From positions 310,001 to 374,000 of the forward strand of contig NZ_SNUW01000002.1 of NCBI RefSeq assembly GCF_004376845.1: a DNA stretch of 64,000 bases, given 5' to 3'. The position numbers and the translations under genes were made by a program. Shown piece after piece: positions 8,472 to 17,807 of the stretch. The number at the start of each line of letters is the position of its first letter. Position 1 is the stretch's first letter. The notes under the pieces were generated by a model. The model saw nothing but the letters and a program-made list of their open reading frames with translations. It searched no databases and was not told where the DNA came from. Source of the DNA: Psychromonas algarum. GTDB lineage: Bacteria > Pseudomonadota > Gammaproteobacteria > Enterobacterales > Psychromonadaceae.

Positions 8472-10283
8472 TTATTCAAAATCTAACAGGTTAGGATCTT
8501 TTTCTGCTGCACGCTCAGAACTTGATGCTTCCTGCGTTGAATACTCCTGTTTTTTGTCATGTATTTCAAAACGATCCACTAATTTAAACACTTCATCCAA
8601 AGAAGTAATTCCTTGTTTTGCATAATCTAACGCAGATAATGCTAAAGGCTGAAATAATACAGACTGCTTAGCGGCGACGCTAAACCCTTGCGTATCATCC
8701 TGACGTAATGCAGCGATCATTTTCTCATCCAACTCTAACAATTCAAATACACCGATTCGGCCACGGAAACCAGTATAGTGACAACGTTGGCAACCTTGTG
8801 GAGCATGGAAATCAACATCTGATAACCTTTGTGTAGTAATTTGTTCAAGCAATATATTTTGCTCTAAAGTTGGAGTTACCACTGATTTACAGTTATTACA
8901 TAACCGACGGATCAAACGCTGAGCAACCACTGCACGTAGTGCACTTGCTACCAAATAACCAGGAGCCCCCATATCTAATAAACGTAATGTGCTACTGATA
9001 GCATCATTAGTATGTAATGTGGATAAAACTAAATGCCCAGTTAACGCACCGCGTAGACCTATATCCATTGTTTCTTTATCACGCATCTCACCCACTAACA
9101 AAACATCTGGGTCTTGACGTAATGCCGTACGTAATACACTTGAGAAATCTAAACCAATTTTGCTATTTACTTGAACTTGATTAACTCGAGGTAAACGATA
9201 CTCCACTGGATCTTCTACGGTAATTATTTTACTACCGGGTGCATTAAGCATGTTTAAAGCTGAATATAAGGTAGTGGTTTTACCGCTACCTGTTGGACCT
9301 GTTACAAGAATAAGGCCATTAGGACGTTTTAATTGTAATGTAATACGTTCAATTAAATTCTCAGGAATGCCTATTTCAGGAAATGATAAAATACCAGTAG
9401 ATTGATCTAACAATCGCATTACCACTGATTCACCAGCTTGAATCGGCATTGTTGATATACGCACATCAACACTGCGCCCTTTAATCTTAAGGTTGAATCG
9501 TCCATCTTGTGGTAAACGTTTTTCAGAAATATTAAGATGAGCCATTAATTTCAAACGTAAAACTAACGCACTTGCTATACCACTTTCAGGAAGTAATGTT
9601 TCTTGTAATATGCCATCAACTCGCTGGCGAATACGTAATACTTCTTCATCAGGTTCAATATGAATATCAGAAGCTCCAACTTGTATCGCATCTTCAAATA
9701 AAGAGTGCAGCAACTTCATTACGGTTGCATCAGCACCTTCTGCTTCTAAATTGATACTTGCAGCATCAAACCCAAAACTTTCACCATGCTCTGCGCTTAA
9801 TTTAACCGCAAATGATGCAATCTCCTGTGTACGTCGATAAACACGATCAAAAGATTCAATAAGTTGATCTTCACGTGCAATTTTTAATTCAAATTCACGC
9901 CCTTTTAATAGATCAGCTAAGATGTCTAAACTTTGTAAATCAGCAGGATCTGCAACAACTAAGGTGATCTTACCTTCATGCTCTCCAATCGCTAATGCAC
10001 GAAGACGGCGAGCATGTACCTCTGGAATTAAAGGCACTACATTTGGGTCGATTTCAACTTTTAATAAATCAACAATTTGAATGCCTAATTGACGAGATAA
10101 AAAAGTAAGAATTTGCTCTTCACTGAGATAACCAAGGTATATTAAAGTCGCCCCTAATTTTAAACCTAATACTCGCTGCTCTTTTAAAGCATGCTGCAAT
10201 TGAGCTTCAGTAATTAACTTTTCAACAACTAATAAATCACCTAAACGCATTTTTAACTTTGGCTGCTTTCCATCTGGCTGCAT
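8472..10283 (-). CDS. mshE: MSHA pilus extension ATPase MshE
   Basis: A 603-residue cytoplasmic GspE/PilB-type ATPase that powers pilus assembly. The N-terminus carries the MshEN domain, a c-di-GMP-binding module, with tandem half-motifs RLGDLL...LQHALKEQ and LGATLI...ILTFLSRQ. The ATPase domain has Walker A GPTGSGKTT (about residue 330), Asp-box VEDPVEYRL, Walker B and His-box motifs, and paired CXXC zinc ligands (CNNC, CQRC) near 465-500. ATG 10283 is preceded by TAAGGAG, in which TAA is the mshN stop. The C-terminal 50 residues are charged and variable. Extension is therefore probably c-di-GMP controlled, as in Vibrio MshE. Confidence 0.95.
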   Translation of the reverse strand: MQPDGKQPKLKMRLGDLLVVEKLITEAQLQHALKEQRVLGLKLGATLIYLGYLSEEQILTFLSRQLGIQIVDLLKVEIDPNVVPLIPEVHARRLRALAIGEHEGKITLVVADPADLQSLDILADLLKGREFELKIAREDQLIESFDRVYRRTQEIASFAVKLSAEHGESFGFDAASINLEAEGADATVMKLLHSLFEDAIQVGASDIHIEPDEEVLRIRQRVDGILQETLLPESGIASALVLRLKLMAHLNISEKRLPQDGRFNLKIKGRSVDVRISTMPIQAGESVVMRLLDQSTGILSFPEIGIPENLIERITLQLKRPNGLILVTGPTGSGKTTTLYSALNMLNAPGSKIITVEDPVEYRLPRVNQVQVNSKIGLDFSSVLRTALRQDPDVLLVGEMRDKETMDIGLRGALTGHLVLSTLHTNDAISSTLRLLDMGAPGYLVASALRAVVAQRLIRRLCNNCKSVVTPTLEQNILLEQITTQRLSDVDFHAPQGCQRCHYTGFRGRIGVFELLELDEKMIAALRQDDTQGFSVAAKQSVLFQPLALSALDYAKQGITSLDEVFKLVDRFEIHDKKQEYSTQEASSSERAAEKDPNLLDFE

Positions 10284-10286
10284 TGT

Positions 10287-11546
10287 TTACTCCTTACTTA
10301 AAAAAGCGAGACGCTTAGTAATATAATCTTTAGCGTTTATTGATAAATCAGTCTGTTTTAAGGCTTTTTGATAAGAAGCTATCGCTTCCGCTTTTTTACT
10401 TTGTCTATCCAGCGAGATAGCCAAAGACATCAACCAACGTCCATTAGTCGGACGCTGCGTAAGTAAACTTTTATATAATTCCTCTGAGCGCTCATACATT
10501 TTAAATTTTTGAGCAAGGATCGCATGACTCACGTAATAATCAACATTCCCCTCCACTTTGGGTGGATTTTGTTCAAGATATAAAAAGGCTTTTTGAGGAT
10601 CATTTTCTTTTAAAGCAATGCGTGACAACATTAAATTAAAGTCTGAATATTCAGGTGAAATCAATCCACCTTTTTTTAAAACTGTAGTCGTTTTATCAAT
10701 ATCACCCTGACTGTAATAATACATAGCGAGTGATTTACGAACTTCATTTAAATCAGGTTTAACATTTAATGCCTTTTCCCATTTTTCAGCCGCTAAATCG
10801 TTATGACCATTTTCTTGCGCTTTTTTTGCCTCTTTTAAATAAATATTGGCAAGCTGTAAATCCGTCAGTTGTGCATCTTCAATACTTAAGTGCCCAGGTG
10901 CTAATGTTTCAGGACGAGCAGCTCTTGTAGACTGAGGCGCTTTTACAGGTTGAGTTTCAGCAATTTTATTTATTTTAGGTGCTACTGCTTTGGGTGTTTT
11001 AACAACAGGTTTAGCTTTTTTAACTACCGCCTTTTGTTTAGGCTCTACTACTTTCGCTTTTTCCTCACCAACAACAACCGCTGATTCAGGCAATGCTTTC
11101 GGTAAGTCGGATGCAGATTCGACAGTTGTTTTTGAAGCAGCTTTAGGGAGGGTATTTTTAACTACTTGGAATGGTTCAGGATCATTAGAGGTTTTATCAT
11201 TTGTAGTATTTTCATTAGTTGAAAAAGGAGCTTCCACTAATTGATTTTTTGATTCTAAATCTTGATAAATTTGCTCAGGAGAAACCATTTTAATCCCCTG
11301 AAGTTCTGATTCTTTTGCCCCTGAAACTGGCGATCTTTCTGTTACGATATAATTAGCTGAATTCGTTTCGTTGCCTTCAGTAATCACAATAATAACGGTT
11401 AATGCCACAGCACATAAAACTAAAAATGTAATGGCACTCAGTAATAATATTTTTTGCTTAGATTTCTGTTTTGGTAAGCCAGATAACACAGGCTGAACGT
11501 CACCAGATTTCCCTAAGTCTTTATGCATATTGTTGATAATACTCAT
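10287..11546 (-). CDS. mshN: MSHA biogenesis protein MshN (membrane-anchored TPR protein)
   Basis: A 419-residue bitopic inner-membrane protein. After a short cytoplasmic N-terminus there is one membrane helix (about residues 30-52, ILLLSAITFLVLCAVAL), a Lys/Pro/Ala-rich linker (about 140-210), and tetratricopeptide repeats filling the last 190 residues. MshN is essential for MSHA pilus formation in Vibrio, but its exact job is unclear; TPR proteins of this kind usually assist secretin or alignment-complex assembly. The start is ATG 11546, which overlaps the mshM stop as ATGA and has AAAGGA upstream; an earlier GTG/ATG extension from 11564 would overlap mshM by 22 bases and is less likely. 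Confidence 0.88.
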   Translation of the reverse strand: MSIINNMHKDLGKSGDVQPVLSGLPKQKSKQKILLLSAITFLVLCAVALTVIIVITEGNETNSANYIVTERSPVSGAKESELQGIKMVSPEQIYQDLESKNQLVEAPFSTNENTTNDKTSNDPEPFQVVKNTLPKAASKTTVESASDLPKALPESAVVVGEEKAKVVEPKQKAVVKKAKPVVKTPKAVAPKINKIAETQPVKAPQSTRAARPETLAPGHLSIEDAQLTDLQLANIYLKEAKKAQENGHNDLAAEKWEKALNVKPDLNEVRKSLAMYYYSQGDIDKTTTVLKKGGLISPEYSDFNLMLSRIALKENDPQKAFLYLEQNPPKVEGNVDYYVSHAILAQKFKMYERSEELYKSLLTQRPTNGRWLMSLAISLDRQSKKAEAIASYQKALKQTDLSINAKDYITKRLAFLSKE

Positions 11547-12448
11547 AACAATCCTTTCCACCACATTATCAATAATGCATTAATCACAGCAAACAAAAAT
11601 AAAATTACCCACCAACGTCCTAGACTAGGTACTGGGTAAGCATCTTCAGTATCTTCTACCGCCTCTTTAATTAATTTTTGAGTAATAGTGTAATGTTGTC
11701 GACCATAGCTAATCATTAACGCTTTATGGCAAAGCACATTAATTAAACGCGGAATACCACGACTAGCTTGACTAATTTTTTTACATACTTTGCGATTAAA
11801 TAATGCCACACCACGATAACCTGCACGCATTAGACGTTGCTGAATATAATGTTCAATTTCTGATTCAGACAATGCACGTAGTTGATACGAAAAAGTGATC
11901 CGTTGGCGTAATTGGCGTAATTGACTTTCACCTAAACGTACATCTAATTCTGGCTGTCCAAATAAAACAACTTGTAATAATTTATCAGGACCCGTTTCTA
12001 AATTTGAAAACAAACGTAACGCTTCTAAAGAAGCATCTGGCAAGGCTTGCGCTTCATCAACCAGTACTAATACTTTTTTACCTGCTGCAAGTAAGGCTAA
12101 TAACCTTTCTTTAATAATACCCGTCAATAAAAACTGGTCATCTAATTGATTTTTATCAATCCCTAAATGTAGCGCTAATGCAGAACGTAATTCATGTGCA
12201 CTTAAATAGGGATTATCAATAGTACAAACTAAATATTGTTCAGATAATTCACTCTGTAATTTATTACATAATAATGTTTTACCGGTCCCAACTTCACCAG
12301 TAATTTTGAGAATACCTTCACCTAAAGAGAGTGCAGTTGTGATCACTTCTAATGCTTCTTTATGTGGAATAAAATCAATAAAAAAATCAGGGTCTGCGGT
12401 TAATGAAAACGGCGTTTTATCTAGACCAAAATGCTGTAAATAGATCAT
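11543..12448 (-). CDS. mshM: MSHA biogenesis ATPase MshM (ExeA/GspA-like AAA protein)
   Basis: A 301-residue AAA ATPase related to ExeA/GspA, which helps secretin multimers pass through or anchor in peptidoglycan. Walker A GEVGTGKTLL is near residue 50 and Walker B VLVLVDEAQALP near 130, followed by sensor-like FGQPEL and an RQLRQRITF arginine-finger region. A single hydrophobic C-terminal helix (about 278-296) should anchor it to the inner membrane; no periplasmic peptidoglycan-binding domain follows, unlike full ExeA. The ATG overlaps the mshL stop as ATGA. Confidence 0.92.
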   Translation of the reverse strand: MIYLQHFGLDKTPFSLTADPDFFIDFIPHKEALEVITTALSLGEGILKITGEVGTGKTLLCNKLQSELSEQYLVCTIDNPYLSAHELRSALALHLGIDKNQLDDQFLLTGIIKERLLALLAAGKKVLVLVDEAQALPDASLEALRLFSNLETGPDKLLQVVLFGQPELDVRLGESQLRQLRQRITFSYQLRALSESEIEHYIQQRLMRAGYRGVALFNRKVCKKISQASRGIPRLINVLCHKALMISYGRQHYTITQKLIKEAVEDTEDAYPVPSLGRWWVILFLFAVINALLIMWWKGLL

Positions 12449-14115
12449 TTAGACGGGTACCACTTTTCAACTAATTCTGATGATTTTTTAATTTCTTGCT
12501 TCCAAGTATTTTTTTTCACGATTTGAGGTTTCATTAAGATCACAAGTTCTGTCTTGTATTGTACTTTTTGACGGTTTGTAAAGAACTCACCAAGCCAAGG
12601 AATATCACCTATAAAAGGTACTTTTGAAACAACATCCTTCTGCATTGTTTTCATTAAGCCACCAATAACGATCACATCACCTGATTTTGCTTTAACCACA
12701 GTATCTGATTCACGTACATCACTCTTAGCAAGCGGCAAAGTTAAATCGTTGATAGATGACGATCCAAAACTGATGGTTTTAACTTGCTCTTCAACATCAA
12801 TAATTGCAGGGTGAACATGTAATAATACTGTGTCATCGTCACTAATTTTTGGTGTTACATCTAATGAAATCCCAGAGAAGAAAGGCGTTAATTCGATGCT
12901 AGGAGAAATAGTATCACTACCATAACCATTACTTACGGTAGTTGTTGAAACATCAGTAACAAAATACTCATCACTACCAACCTTAATAACTGCTTTTTGA
13001 TTATTCATCGCAGTAATACGTGGTTTAGATAAGACGTTTACGTCACCTTGTGTTTCTAAAAGAGAGACAACTGCAGAGAAGTTCCCGTTTGAGAAAGCTG
13101 CTGTACCGCCGCCACCGATCGTACTTTGTATCAAACTATCAGCTAGTTGGTGAGTACTGTTAAATAGAACGTTAGAGGTTGCCCCCCCCGCCACAGCAGG
13201 GATATTACTCCAGCTCACACCTTGTTGATATTCATCACTTAATGTTACTTCAATAATTTGAGTTTCTAAAATAACCTGGCGATTCAGATGATCCGTTTCT
13301 TTTTCTAAGAAATCTCGTACTTCACGTATTTCATTTGGTAATGCTCGTACCGTCACAACACCAGACATAGGACTAATAATAATATCCCGTTTACCATATT
13401 TTTTTAGTAAAGTTTTTAATTTTGACTCAAGGTAAGCCCAATAATTAGTACTCGTAATGGTTGTGATTTCAGTACCATCATCTAACCCACCACTATTAAA
13501 TTCACCAAGGAATTCATCATTTCCAAGAGCAGATGATGAACGTGAAGATGAACCTGAAGAACTATCATCATTATCATCGTCATCATCATTTTGGCTACTT
13601 AAATGACCAGATAAAACACTTGTGCGTGAACCACCTGCTCGATTCATAAATAGGTAATCTAATGTAAAACTAGCAATACGCATATCCGCCGGGTAAATAT
13701 GGTAAACACGACCTGATTGCTTAATTTCATATCCGTACATATTTTCAATAACAGCTAATGCTTCAGGTAAGGTTACTTCACTTAAAGACAGGGTAATAGT
13801 ACCTGAAACATCAGGGTGAATAGCCACACTATAAGTTGAATCATTGATTAATGAAGCAAAGAAAACACGGGCATCTACATCACGAGCAGAGATATTAATT
13901 CGTTTATCTTCCACTTCATCTAATACAGTTTCAGTCTCTAAATCTGCATACAATTCTGCTTCGATGTCAGCGGGAAGAATGAGGGTATCGGCACCGGCGT
14001 CATCCACAAGCGCTTGGTCAAGCACTTCTTTCTGATCTTTCGCTGTATTCTTCTGAGTGATTTGGCAACCTGACAATATAAATAAGCTGCAAGTTAATAA
14101 AATGATTTTTTTCAT
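12445..14115 (-). CDS. mshL: MSHA pilus outer-membrane secretin MshL
   Basis: A 556-residue lipoprotein secretin that forms the outer-membrane pore for the pilus. The signal peptide ends in the lipobox LSGC (Cys17). A secretin N0 / short-N domain (about 70-145) is followed by an acidic Asp/Ser-rich linker (177-195), then an N1-type domain and the C-terminal secretin beta domain (about 330-545) with VLSKPRITAMNNQKAVIKVG and VIVIGGLMK signatures. The linker is encoded by ATC/ATG-type trinucleotide-like repeats. The operon order mshK-mshL-mshM is conserved. Confidence 0.95.
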   Translation of the reverse strand: MKKIILLTCSLFILSGCQITQKNTAKDQKEVLDQALVDDAGADTLILPADIEAELYADLETETVLDEVEDKRINISARDVDARVFFASLINDSTYSVAIHPDVSGTITLSLSEVTLPEALAVIENMYGYEIKQSGRVYHIYPADMRIASFTLDYLFMNRAGGSRTSVLSGHLSSQNDDDDDNDDSSSGSSSRSSSALGNDEFLGEFNSGGLDDGTEITTITSTNYWAYLESKLKTLLKKYGKRDIIISPMSGVVTVRALPNEIREVRDFLEKETDHLNRQVILETQIIEVTLSDEYQQGVSWSNIPAVAGGATSNVLFNSTHQLADSLIQSTIGGGGTAAFSNGNFSAVVSLLETQGDVNVLSKPRITAMNNQKAVIKVGSDEYFVTDVSTTTVSNGYGSDTISPSIELTPFFSGISLDVTPKISDDDTVLLHVHPAIIDVEEQVKTISFGSSSINDLTLPLAKSDVRESDTVVKAKSGDVIVIGGLMKTMQKDVVSKVPFIGDIPWLGEFFTNRQKVQYKTELVILMKPQIVKKNTWKQEIKKSSELVEKWYPSK

Positions 14116-14144
14116 GTATTTAGTCCATTAAATTTTTAAGTCGT

Positions 14145-14519
14145 TTATTGAGAGAACCGCTCAGAATTTGAATAAAGGCTAACAGCGTAAATTTTGGAGC
14201 GATAAGTAAGATATACGGCCTCTTTTTCAATTCGACTGATTTCATATCCACCTACTTTTTGACCAACTTCGTAAGATTTATTGTTCATCACCGCTCGCTG
14301 TGTTCTTTTATCTACAATAATGCTTTGCAACACAGGCAAACGTGGACGATAAACTTTTTTATTATTTACTTTAGCTTTATAACCAAGAGGTAATGTAGGG
14401 TCACTAACAATCTTTGCCTTTTCTACATTATTCTCTTCAGTTGAGAGTGACACCACGTTTTCTGCAAATGCAGCGCTACTGAAACTAAAGATTAAAATTG
14501 AAATGATATATTTAACCAC
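14145..14519 (-). CDS. mshK: MSHA biogenesis protein MshK (PilP-like)
   Basis: A 124-residue exported protein with a signal peptide (MVKYIISILIFSFSSAAFA) and a small C-terminal beta domain (about 60-115: LQSIIVDKRTQRAVMNNK then EVGQKVGGYEISRIE), resembling the HR domain of PilP/GspC that contacts the secretin. It overlaps the end of mshJ by 8 bases and precedes mshL. It is assigned mainly by operon position and by the recognisable repeat-domain signature. Confidence 0.83.
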   Translation of the reverse strand: MVKYIISILIFSFSSAAFAENVVSLSTEENNVEKAKIVSDPTLPLGYKAKVNNKKVYRPRLPVLQSIIVDKRTQRAVMNNKSYEVGQKVGGYEISRIEKEAVYLTYRSKIYAVSLYSNSERFSQ

Positions 14520-15174
14520 TGACTAAATCCTGTTGATTACTGAGTGTATAAACTTGCAAAGTGATACTCGCTAATGGGTATTTAGTCACTTCATACTTTA
14601 AAGAATACCAAAAAAACTCATCTTGCAGGCTCTCTAAATTGTATAAGTACTGATATACAGCACTATAATTACCGGTCAACTGCAACTCTAAACTATGTTT
14701 ATAAAACGGTGCCGATTTATCCTTATCGGCTGCATCTGGATCAGTATCAAATAACTGAACTGGTAGTGAAGTTAAATAATTAATTTTAATACCAGGCGTT
14801 TTTGCTAACACCCGAGAAAGTGCTTCAGCCATTTTATCAGCAGCAATAAATTTCCCTAAACGTTCGCTTAGTTGCCCATTTAAAGAAGTTAATGTTTGTT
14901 GTAACGCGACTATCTCTTGATCTGTTCTTTTAATAGGATCGTCTTGCAAACGCAACTTGACTTGCCCTATTTCATTATCAACAGCAGATTGCTGTGTATA
15001 AGTTGATTGAAGCTGTTTTTCTGCTTTTGTGGTTGCAATCGCGGCAGGGTCAAGCATCCAAAAATAAATAACAGCCAAGGTACAAATTAATAATGCAGCA
15101 AAACAACTCACTCTTTCTCGTTGAGTAAGTTGTTTAAATTGATTATCTAACGCTTTAATATCAAAGCTTCTCAT
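14512..15174 (-). CDS. mshJ: MSHA biogenesis protein MshJ (PilO-like)
   Basis: A 220-residue bitopic inner-membrane protein of PilO topology: a short cytoplasmic start, one helix (about residues 20-40, FAALLICTLAVIYFWML), a heptad-rich coiled coil (about 45-115), and a ferredoxin-like periplasmic domain ending in TLQVYTLSNQ. It should form the inner-membrane alignment complex with MshI and MshI2. Its ATG shares one base with the preceding stop (TAATG), indicating translational coupling. Confidence 0.85.
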   Translation of the reverse strand: MRSFDIKALDNQFKQLTQRERVSCFAALLICTLAVIYFWMLDPAAIATTKAEKQLQSTYTQQSAVDNEIGQVKLRLQDDPIKRTDQEIVALQQTLTSLNGQLSERLGKFIAADKMAEALSRVLAKTPGIKINYLTSLPVQLFDTDPDAADKDKSAPFYKHSLELQLTGNYSAVYQYLYNLESLQDEFFWYSLKYEVTKYPLASITLQVYTLSNQQDLVSG

Positions 15175-15779
15175 TATTTCCTATCCTTGGTTTTTTTATT
15201 TAAGCCAATATTACTTAACTCAAATAGAAAGATATTTTTCTGTTGGGTAATATCAACAGTTGTAAATGACACCATATGTAATTCAGTTGTTGCTTGAACA
15301 CGAGTTAGCCAACGAGGCACTGAATCACTATACGATGCTTGTCCTTTAATATTTAGCTTACCGTTAACAATTGAAAACTCAGAAAGACTAATTTGTTCTG
15401 TATCAGCCTTAGATAGTCCTAACATTAATTCAGAAAAACTAACAACCAACCCTAAATCTATTTGATTCAAATTCGTAACTAAACGCTGTTTATCAGCAAC
15501 TTGCTTGCTCAAATGTTCTTTCTTTCTTAGTTTTTCTTCAGGTACTCTATTTGCTTGTAGCTGTACTAACAATTGCGATAATTCATGTTTCTTTGCAAGT
15601 AATTTAGCATCGGCAGCAGTTTTCTTTTCTGCCATTTCATGCGCTTCATTTACTAATACACCTTTAATAAGACCTACTAACAAAATACAAACAATAAGCA
15701 ATACAATAAACTGGGCAAAGTTAAAGTTTAGTTTTCTCTCTCGGCAACTTTCGTGGTAGAGATTAAGTGTTGTTTTCAT
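15174..15779 (-). CDS. MSHA biogenesis protein MshI2 (PilN-like)
   Basis: A 201-residue bitopic protein with PilN architecture: about 20 cytoplasmic residues, one membrane helix (about 22-45, FIVLLIVCILLVGLIKGVLV), a coiled coil (about 48-95) and a small periplasmic alpha/beta domain. In some marine gammaproteobacteria the long MshI is split into a PilM-like MshI and a PilN-like MshI2, which fits this pair. The ATG overlaps the mshI stop as ATGA. Confidence 0.8.
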   Translation of the reverse strand: MKTTLNLYHESCRERKLNFNFAQFIVLLIVCILLVGLIKGVLVNEAHEMAEKKTAADAKLLAKKHELSQLLVQLQANRVPEEKLRKKEHLSKQVADKQRLVTNLNQIDLGLVVSFSELMLGLSKADTEQISLSEFSIVNGKLNIKGQASYSDSVPRWLTRVQATTELHMVSFTTVDITQQKNIFLFELSNIGLNKKTKDRK

Positions 15780-16645
15780 TCTGCTAATCCCTTATTAAAA
15801 CCACCATAAGCAAAGAGAAAGTGATAATCATATTGCTCATCAAACGGTTGAACAGTTTTATCAAGATAACTCCCTAATTTTTCAGATAACAGCTGAATAT
15901 CAGGGCATTGCAATGCTAAATATAAACAACCAATAGTTTGTATACCCAATTGTGAGTTTATGTAATCTAACGCACGTTGAATTTCCAAACTCAGTCCCTC
16001 AACAAGCTGGCTTTCAACATTTTCTAATATCATAGGCAAATATTCGTTATAACCACGAATACGCAACGAAAAGTATAATTGGCTATTTTTAACGACAGAT
16101 AAAAGTAATTCGTTTCCTTGCTGAGAAAGCAAAATATTTGCTTCATCACTATTTTCAAATAATTGGCAAGCTGCCATTTCTTCAGTAGTCACACGCTTGA
16201 GTATTAAATCGTTATTGCTTAATATTTCGCGAATAGCAATTACACGTGACTTTGGTAAGCATACAATGGTAATTTGTGGATTTTTACGCACTTGTTGTGG
16301 TTTATCAAAATAATCGACAACAAGATCAAAAACACTTTCAGACACCAAATCTTTAATTGTAAAAGGCAAGGTCGCTAATAATTCTTTTTCCTCTAATTGA
16401 GGTTTATCAATATCAAAAGTTTGATAGAAATTTTTGGCAATCACAACAGACACGTTCACATGTTTTAGAGCATACTTAGCCACCATTTTTTTAATCACGG
16501 CTGGCCATTCAGCATCAGACTGAATAAACTCACCTGCAATAAGCGTTACTTGACCATTTTTTTCTTCACAAATAGCCACTTTATGCATCCCTAAATAGAT
16601 GCTAATAGTACTTTTTATACGACCAGGAAAAATATTTTTAAACAT
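15776..16645 (-). CDS. mshI: MSHA biogenesis protein MshI (PilM-like, actin-fold)
   Basis: A 289-residue cytoplasmic protein, first gene of the msh operon. It has no membrane helix and shows features of the PilM/actin-like fold: an N-terminal ISIYLGMHKVAICE strand pair, then PFTIKDLV and FDLVVDYFD segments. With MshI2 and MshJ it would build the inner-membrane platform complex that links MshE/MshG to the secretin. It is shorter than the fused MshI of Vibrio, consistent with the MshI/MshI2 split. The promoter should lie in the 146 bases shared with the divergent PLP gene, but I see no convincing one. Confidence 0.82.
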   Translation of the reverse strand: MFKNIFPGRIKSTISIYLGMHKVAICEEKNGQVTLIAGEFIQSDAEWPAVIKKMVAKYALKHVNVSVVIAKNFYQTFDIDKPQLEEKELLATLPFTIKDLVSESVFDLVVDYFDKPQQVRKNPQITIVCLPKSRVIAIREILSNNDLILKRVTTEEMAACQLFENSDEANILLSQQGNELLLSVVKNSQLYFSLRIRGYNEYLPMILENVESQLVEGLSLEIQRALDYINSQLGIQTIGCLYLALQCPDIQLLSEKLGSYLDKTVQPFDEQYDYHFLFAYGGFNKGLAE

Positions 16646-16791
16646 AAAAGCGATAATGCCTTATAAAGTGCCAATAATAATTTATATATCAAGACTATAA
16701 CAATAGTTTAAGCTATGGATAGAATAGTCAATTTAATAAAATTATTATACAGAAAACAATATATTTTTTTTGAGATATATAGGAGAATTTG

Positions 16792-17733
16792 ATGGGTTTT
16801 ATAGAAAAATTTTTAAATGAAAATATAAGCCATAGTCCATTACAAAAAATTACTCATCCATTATTAACCGCTAGAAATCTCACTTTATCTATCAAACGAG
16901 ATGATTTATTACATCCCGAAATTTCAGGTAATAAATGGCGAAAACTAAAATACAACTTACTACATGCAGAAGCGAATAACATTGACCAGTTACTCAGTTT
17001 TGGTGGAGCTTATTCTAATCATATTCACGCACTTTCTGCCGCTGCGTATCATTTGAAATTTAAAGCAAGAGGTATTATTCGAGGTGAGGAGCACTACATA
17101 AAAAACCCAACATTATCTCAAGCTAAAAAATGGGGCATGCAATTAAACTTTGTTGATAGGAAAACTTATCGACTAAAAACACAAAGTGACTTCCTTGAAA
17201 ATTTACAATTACAATTTCCTAATACTTTTATAATCCCTGAGGGAGGAAGTAATTATCTTGCCATCCCTGGAGTAGAAGAAGTTATAGCTGAATTAATAAC
17301 ACAAAGCAGTGAAAAAATTGATCACATTTTTACTGCAACAGGTAGCGCAGGAACACTATCTGGACTGGTTAGTGGAGCATTAAAATATTCGCCTACAACA
17401 CAAGTTCACGGTATTGCTGTATTAAAAGATGCACAGTATTTAGCGCCGATTGTCTCTGACTTTGTACCTCAATCAAAACAACTCAATTGGCATTTACATA
17501 CTCAATTTCACGAAGGAGGATATGCAAAAGTATCTGCAGATTTGTCTGATTTTTGTATTCAATTTACACAGCAAACAAAAGTCCCCATTGAACCTATTTA
17601 CACGGGGAAAATGCTTTATGCATTATGGCAATTAATTGAACAAGATTACTTTGTTACAGGTGCTAATATCGTTGCATTACACACGGGTGGTTTACAAGGT
17701 TTAGCAGGTTTAAAAGAACAGAAAAAATATTAA
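16792..17733 (+). CDS. PLP-dependent D-cysteine desulfhydrase / ACC deaminase family protein
   Basis: A 313-residue fold-type II PLP enzyme. SGNKWRKLKYNLL (about residues 42-54) contains the lysine that should bind PLP, GGAYSNHIHALSAAA is the substrate/phosphate region, and ATGSAGTLSGL (about 180-190) is the Gly-rich phosphate cup. The family contains D-cysteine desulfhydrase (DcyD) and 1-aminocyclopropane-1-carboxylate deaminase; bacterial annotations as ACC deaminase are often wrong, and I favour a desulfhydrase-like role without proof. The start is ATG 16792 with AGGAG seven bases upstream; a TTG codon directly before it is less likely. The gene lies between mshI and csrD in opposite orientation to both. 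Confidence 0.82.
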   Translation: MGFIEKFLNENISHSPLQKITHPLLTARNLTLSIKRDDLLHPEISGNKWRKLKYNLLHAEANNIDQLLSFGGAYSNHIHALSAAAYHLKFKARGIIRGEEHYIKNPTLSQAKKWGMQLNFVDRKTYRLKTQSDFLENLQLQFPNTFIIPEGGSNYLAIPGVEEVIAELITQSSEKIDHIFTATGSAGTLSGLVSGALKYSPTTQVHGIAVLKDAQYLAPIVSDFVPQSKQLNWHLHTQFHEGGYAKVSADLSDFCIQFTQQTKVPIEPIYTGKMLYALWQLIEQDYFVTGANIVALHTGGLQGLAGLKEQKKY

Positions 17734-17753
17734 CCATGAAAAACATTTCACTT

Positions 17754-17788
17754 AAAACCGTATTAGCTAAAAAATAAATACGGTTTTT
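17754..17788. terminator. Bidirectional terminator between the PLP enzyme gene and csrD
   Basis: A perfect 11-bp stem (AAAACCGTATT / AATACGGTTTT) with a 12-base AT-rich loop and T/A runs on both sides, between two convergent genes. Confidence 0.75.
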
Positions 17789-17807
17789 AAAAGCTAAAAA
17801 TTTGCTA

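Noticed and set aside
10990-11244. An 84-codon plus-strand frame opposite mshN
   Set aside because: It has no ribosome-binding site and mirrors the Lys/Pro/Ala-rich linker codons of mshN; the same applies to the other antisense frames over mshL, clpB, glgC and mdh.
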